From CAYSRJ01 sp964525675 (GTDB lineage Bacteria; Spirochaetota; B62-G9; DRHN01), in assembly GCA_964525675.1 (NCBI GenBank), contig CAZGJW010000166.1:1-6212 (forward strand): a stretch of DNA of 6,212 nucleotides, read 5' to 3'. Numbering within the stretch: the first letter of the stretch is position 1; every line of letters starts with the position of its first letter. The notes below the pieces were generated by a model. It was not told where the DNA came from, ran no database searches, and worked only from the letters and a program-made list of their open reading frames with translations. Shown in pieces: positions 5,785-6,212 of the stretch. A program made the position numbers and the translations under genes.

Positions 5785-5829
5785 ACCGGGAGCACAGGTA
5801 CCGGGGGCACGGGTACCGAAAGCACCTAT
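5785..5829. repeat. Three tandem 15-bp units
   Basis: ACCGGGAGCACAGGT (5785-5799), ACCGGGGGCACGGGT (5800-5814) and ACCGAAAGCACCTAT (5815-5829) are consecutive 15-bp units. The first two agree at 13 of 15 positions and the third is more diverged. GGTACC occurs at both junctions (5797-5802 and 5812-5817), so the two palindromic sites can also pair with each other around a 9-nt loop. The array lies 27 bp beyond the stop codon of the upstream minus-strand gene. There is no T-run, so it is not a standard terminator. Confidence 0.65.
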
Positions 5830-5856
5830 CAGGGCAAAAAAGAGTGAAAAGCCGGT

Positions 5857-6212
5857 TTATTCCAGGTAGCGGGAGAAGGTTTCGGAATCTATCTCATTGA
5901 TCCTCTGCAGAGATTGCTCTATCTCTTTTCTGCTACCACCGATGATCTTCAGCGTGTCGATCAGCCAGAAATAATGGTTGAGCAGTTTTGGCTCGAGAAA
6001 GGAGCGCTTTTTACGGTTTGTTTCATACTCCTTTTCGAGAACTTCTATTTCCAAACGCAGCTTTTCGAGCTCCCCTTTTTTGGGTTCGCGTTTGACATTG
6101 AATGCCCCGTTTATTTCCGCAATCACGGGCAGCCAGTATATAGATACTTCCGGGTCGGGCGCCTTTTCTATTGTCTTTTTATAGAGCATGTGGATGAACG
6201 GTGACTCGATGC
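5857..6212 (-). CDS. Unrecognised protein, C-terminal part (runs off the window)
   Basis: The frame is open from the right edge to a TAA at 5859-5857, giving about 117 complete codons. An internal ATG at 6189 would give 110 residues, but it has no ribosome binding site and the frame stays open before it, so the gene probably begins outside the window. Features visible, counted from that ATG, are a hydrophobic/aromatic stretch (VSIYWLPVIAEINGAF, about 15-30), a charged Lys/Glu-rich helix likely to form a coiled coil (about 36-65), an aromatic patch (LLNHYFWLIDTLKIIGG, about 69-85) and a final acidic helix. It has no signal peptide or membrane span in the visible part, no metal-binding cysteines and no family signature I recognise. 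It lies upstream of the GreA-family gene on the same strand but about 550 bp away, so they are unlikely to be one tight operon. Confidence 0.65.
   Translation of the reverse strand, partial: IESPFIHMLYKKTIEKAPDPEVSIYWLPVIAEINGAFNVKREPKKGELEKLRLEIEVLEKEYETNRKKRSFLEPKLLNHYFWLIDTLKIIGGSRKEIEQSLQRINEIDSETFSRYLE

Larger units (their letters stand above)
5307..5856. other. Gene-free, structured intergenic region upstream of the GreA-family gene
   Basis: This stretch of about 550 bp separates two minus-strand genes and has no supportable coding frame on either strand. It holds the leader and promoter of the GreA-family gene, a 20-bp inverted repeat with 90 bp between its arms, two small hairpins inside that repeat, copy 2 of the dispersed repeat with a GC-rich palindrome, several AT-rich inverted repeats (5673-5707 and 5710-5751) and a three-unit 15-bp tandem repeat near the end of the upstream gene. 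It is too long and too patterned for an ordinary spacer. Confidence 0.8.

Noticed and set aside
5914..6204. Plus-strand frames opposite the right-hand gene
   Set aside because: They read as Phe/Ser-rich complements of a Lys/Glu-rich coiled-coil gene, the usual look of antisense shadows.

Overview
The window looks like part of a spirochaete chromosome. The strongest pointer is the minus-strand gene at 2628-5306. It encodes a protein of about 890 residues in which a GreA transcript-cleavage domain sits at the end of a very long helical-repeat region, an arrangement I know from Borrelia and Treponema rather than from most bacteria. The end of a bactofilin gene and an exported TPR protein fit a spirochaete but do not prove it. 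Phylum-level confidence is moderate and genus is not assigned.

Layout. Positions 1-129 (+) hold the last 42 codons of a probable bactofilin. Positions 241-885 (+) encode an exported protein of about five TPR units. Positions 886-1213 contain no gene but are dense in short GC-rich repeats and palindromes. Positions 1214-2602 (+) encode MtaB, the radical-SAM methylthiotransferase for ct6A/t6A37 in tRNA. After a 25-bp convergent gap, 2628-5306 (-) encodes the long GreA-family protein. Positions 5307-5856 again contain no gene, but hold a sigma-70-like promoter reading into the GreA-family gene, a 20-bp inverted repeat around that promoter, a strong GC palindrome and a 15-bp tandem repeat. Positions 5857-6212 (-) are the 3' part of an unrecognised gene that runs off the window.

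The genes do not form one pathway. Bactofilin and the TPR protein may belong to the cell envelope or cytoskeleton, MtaB acts in tRNA modification and the GreA protein acts on RNA polymerase. The most unusual material is non-coding: the two intergenic regions share a diverged sequence of about 55 bp in opposite orientation, together with related GC-rich short repeats. This suggests a dispersed intergenic repeat family. No CRISPR array, transposase, tRNA, rRNA, toxin-antitoxin pair or defence system was seen.
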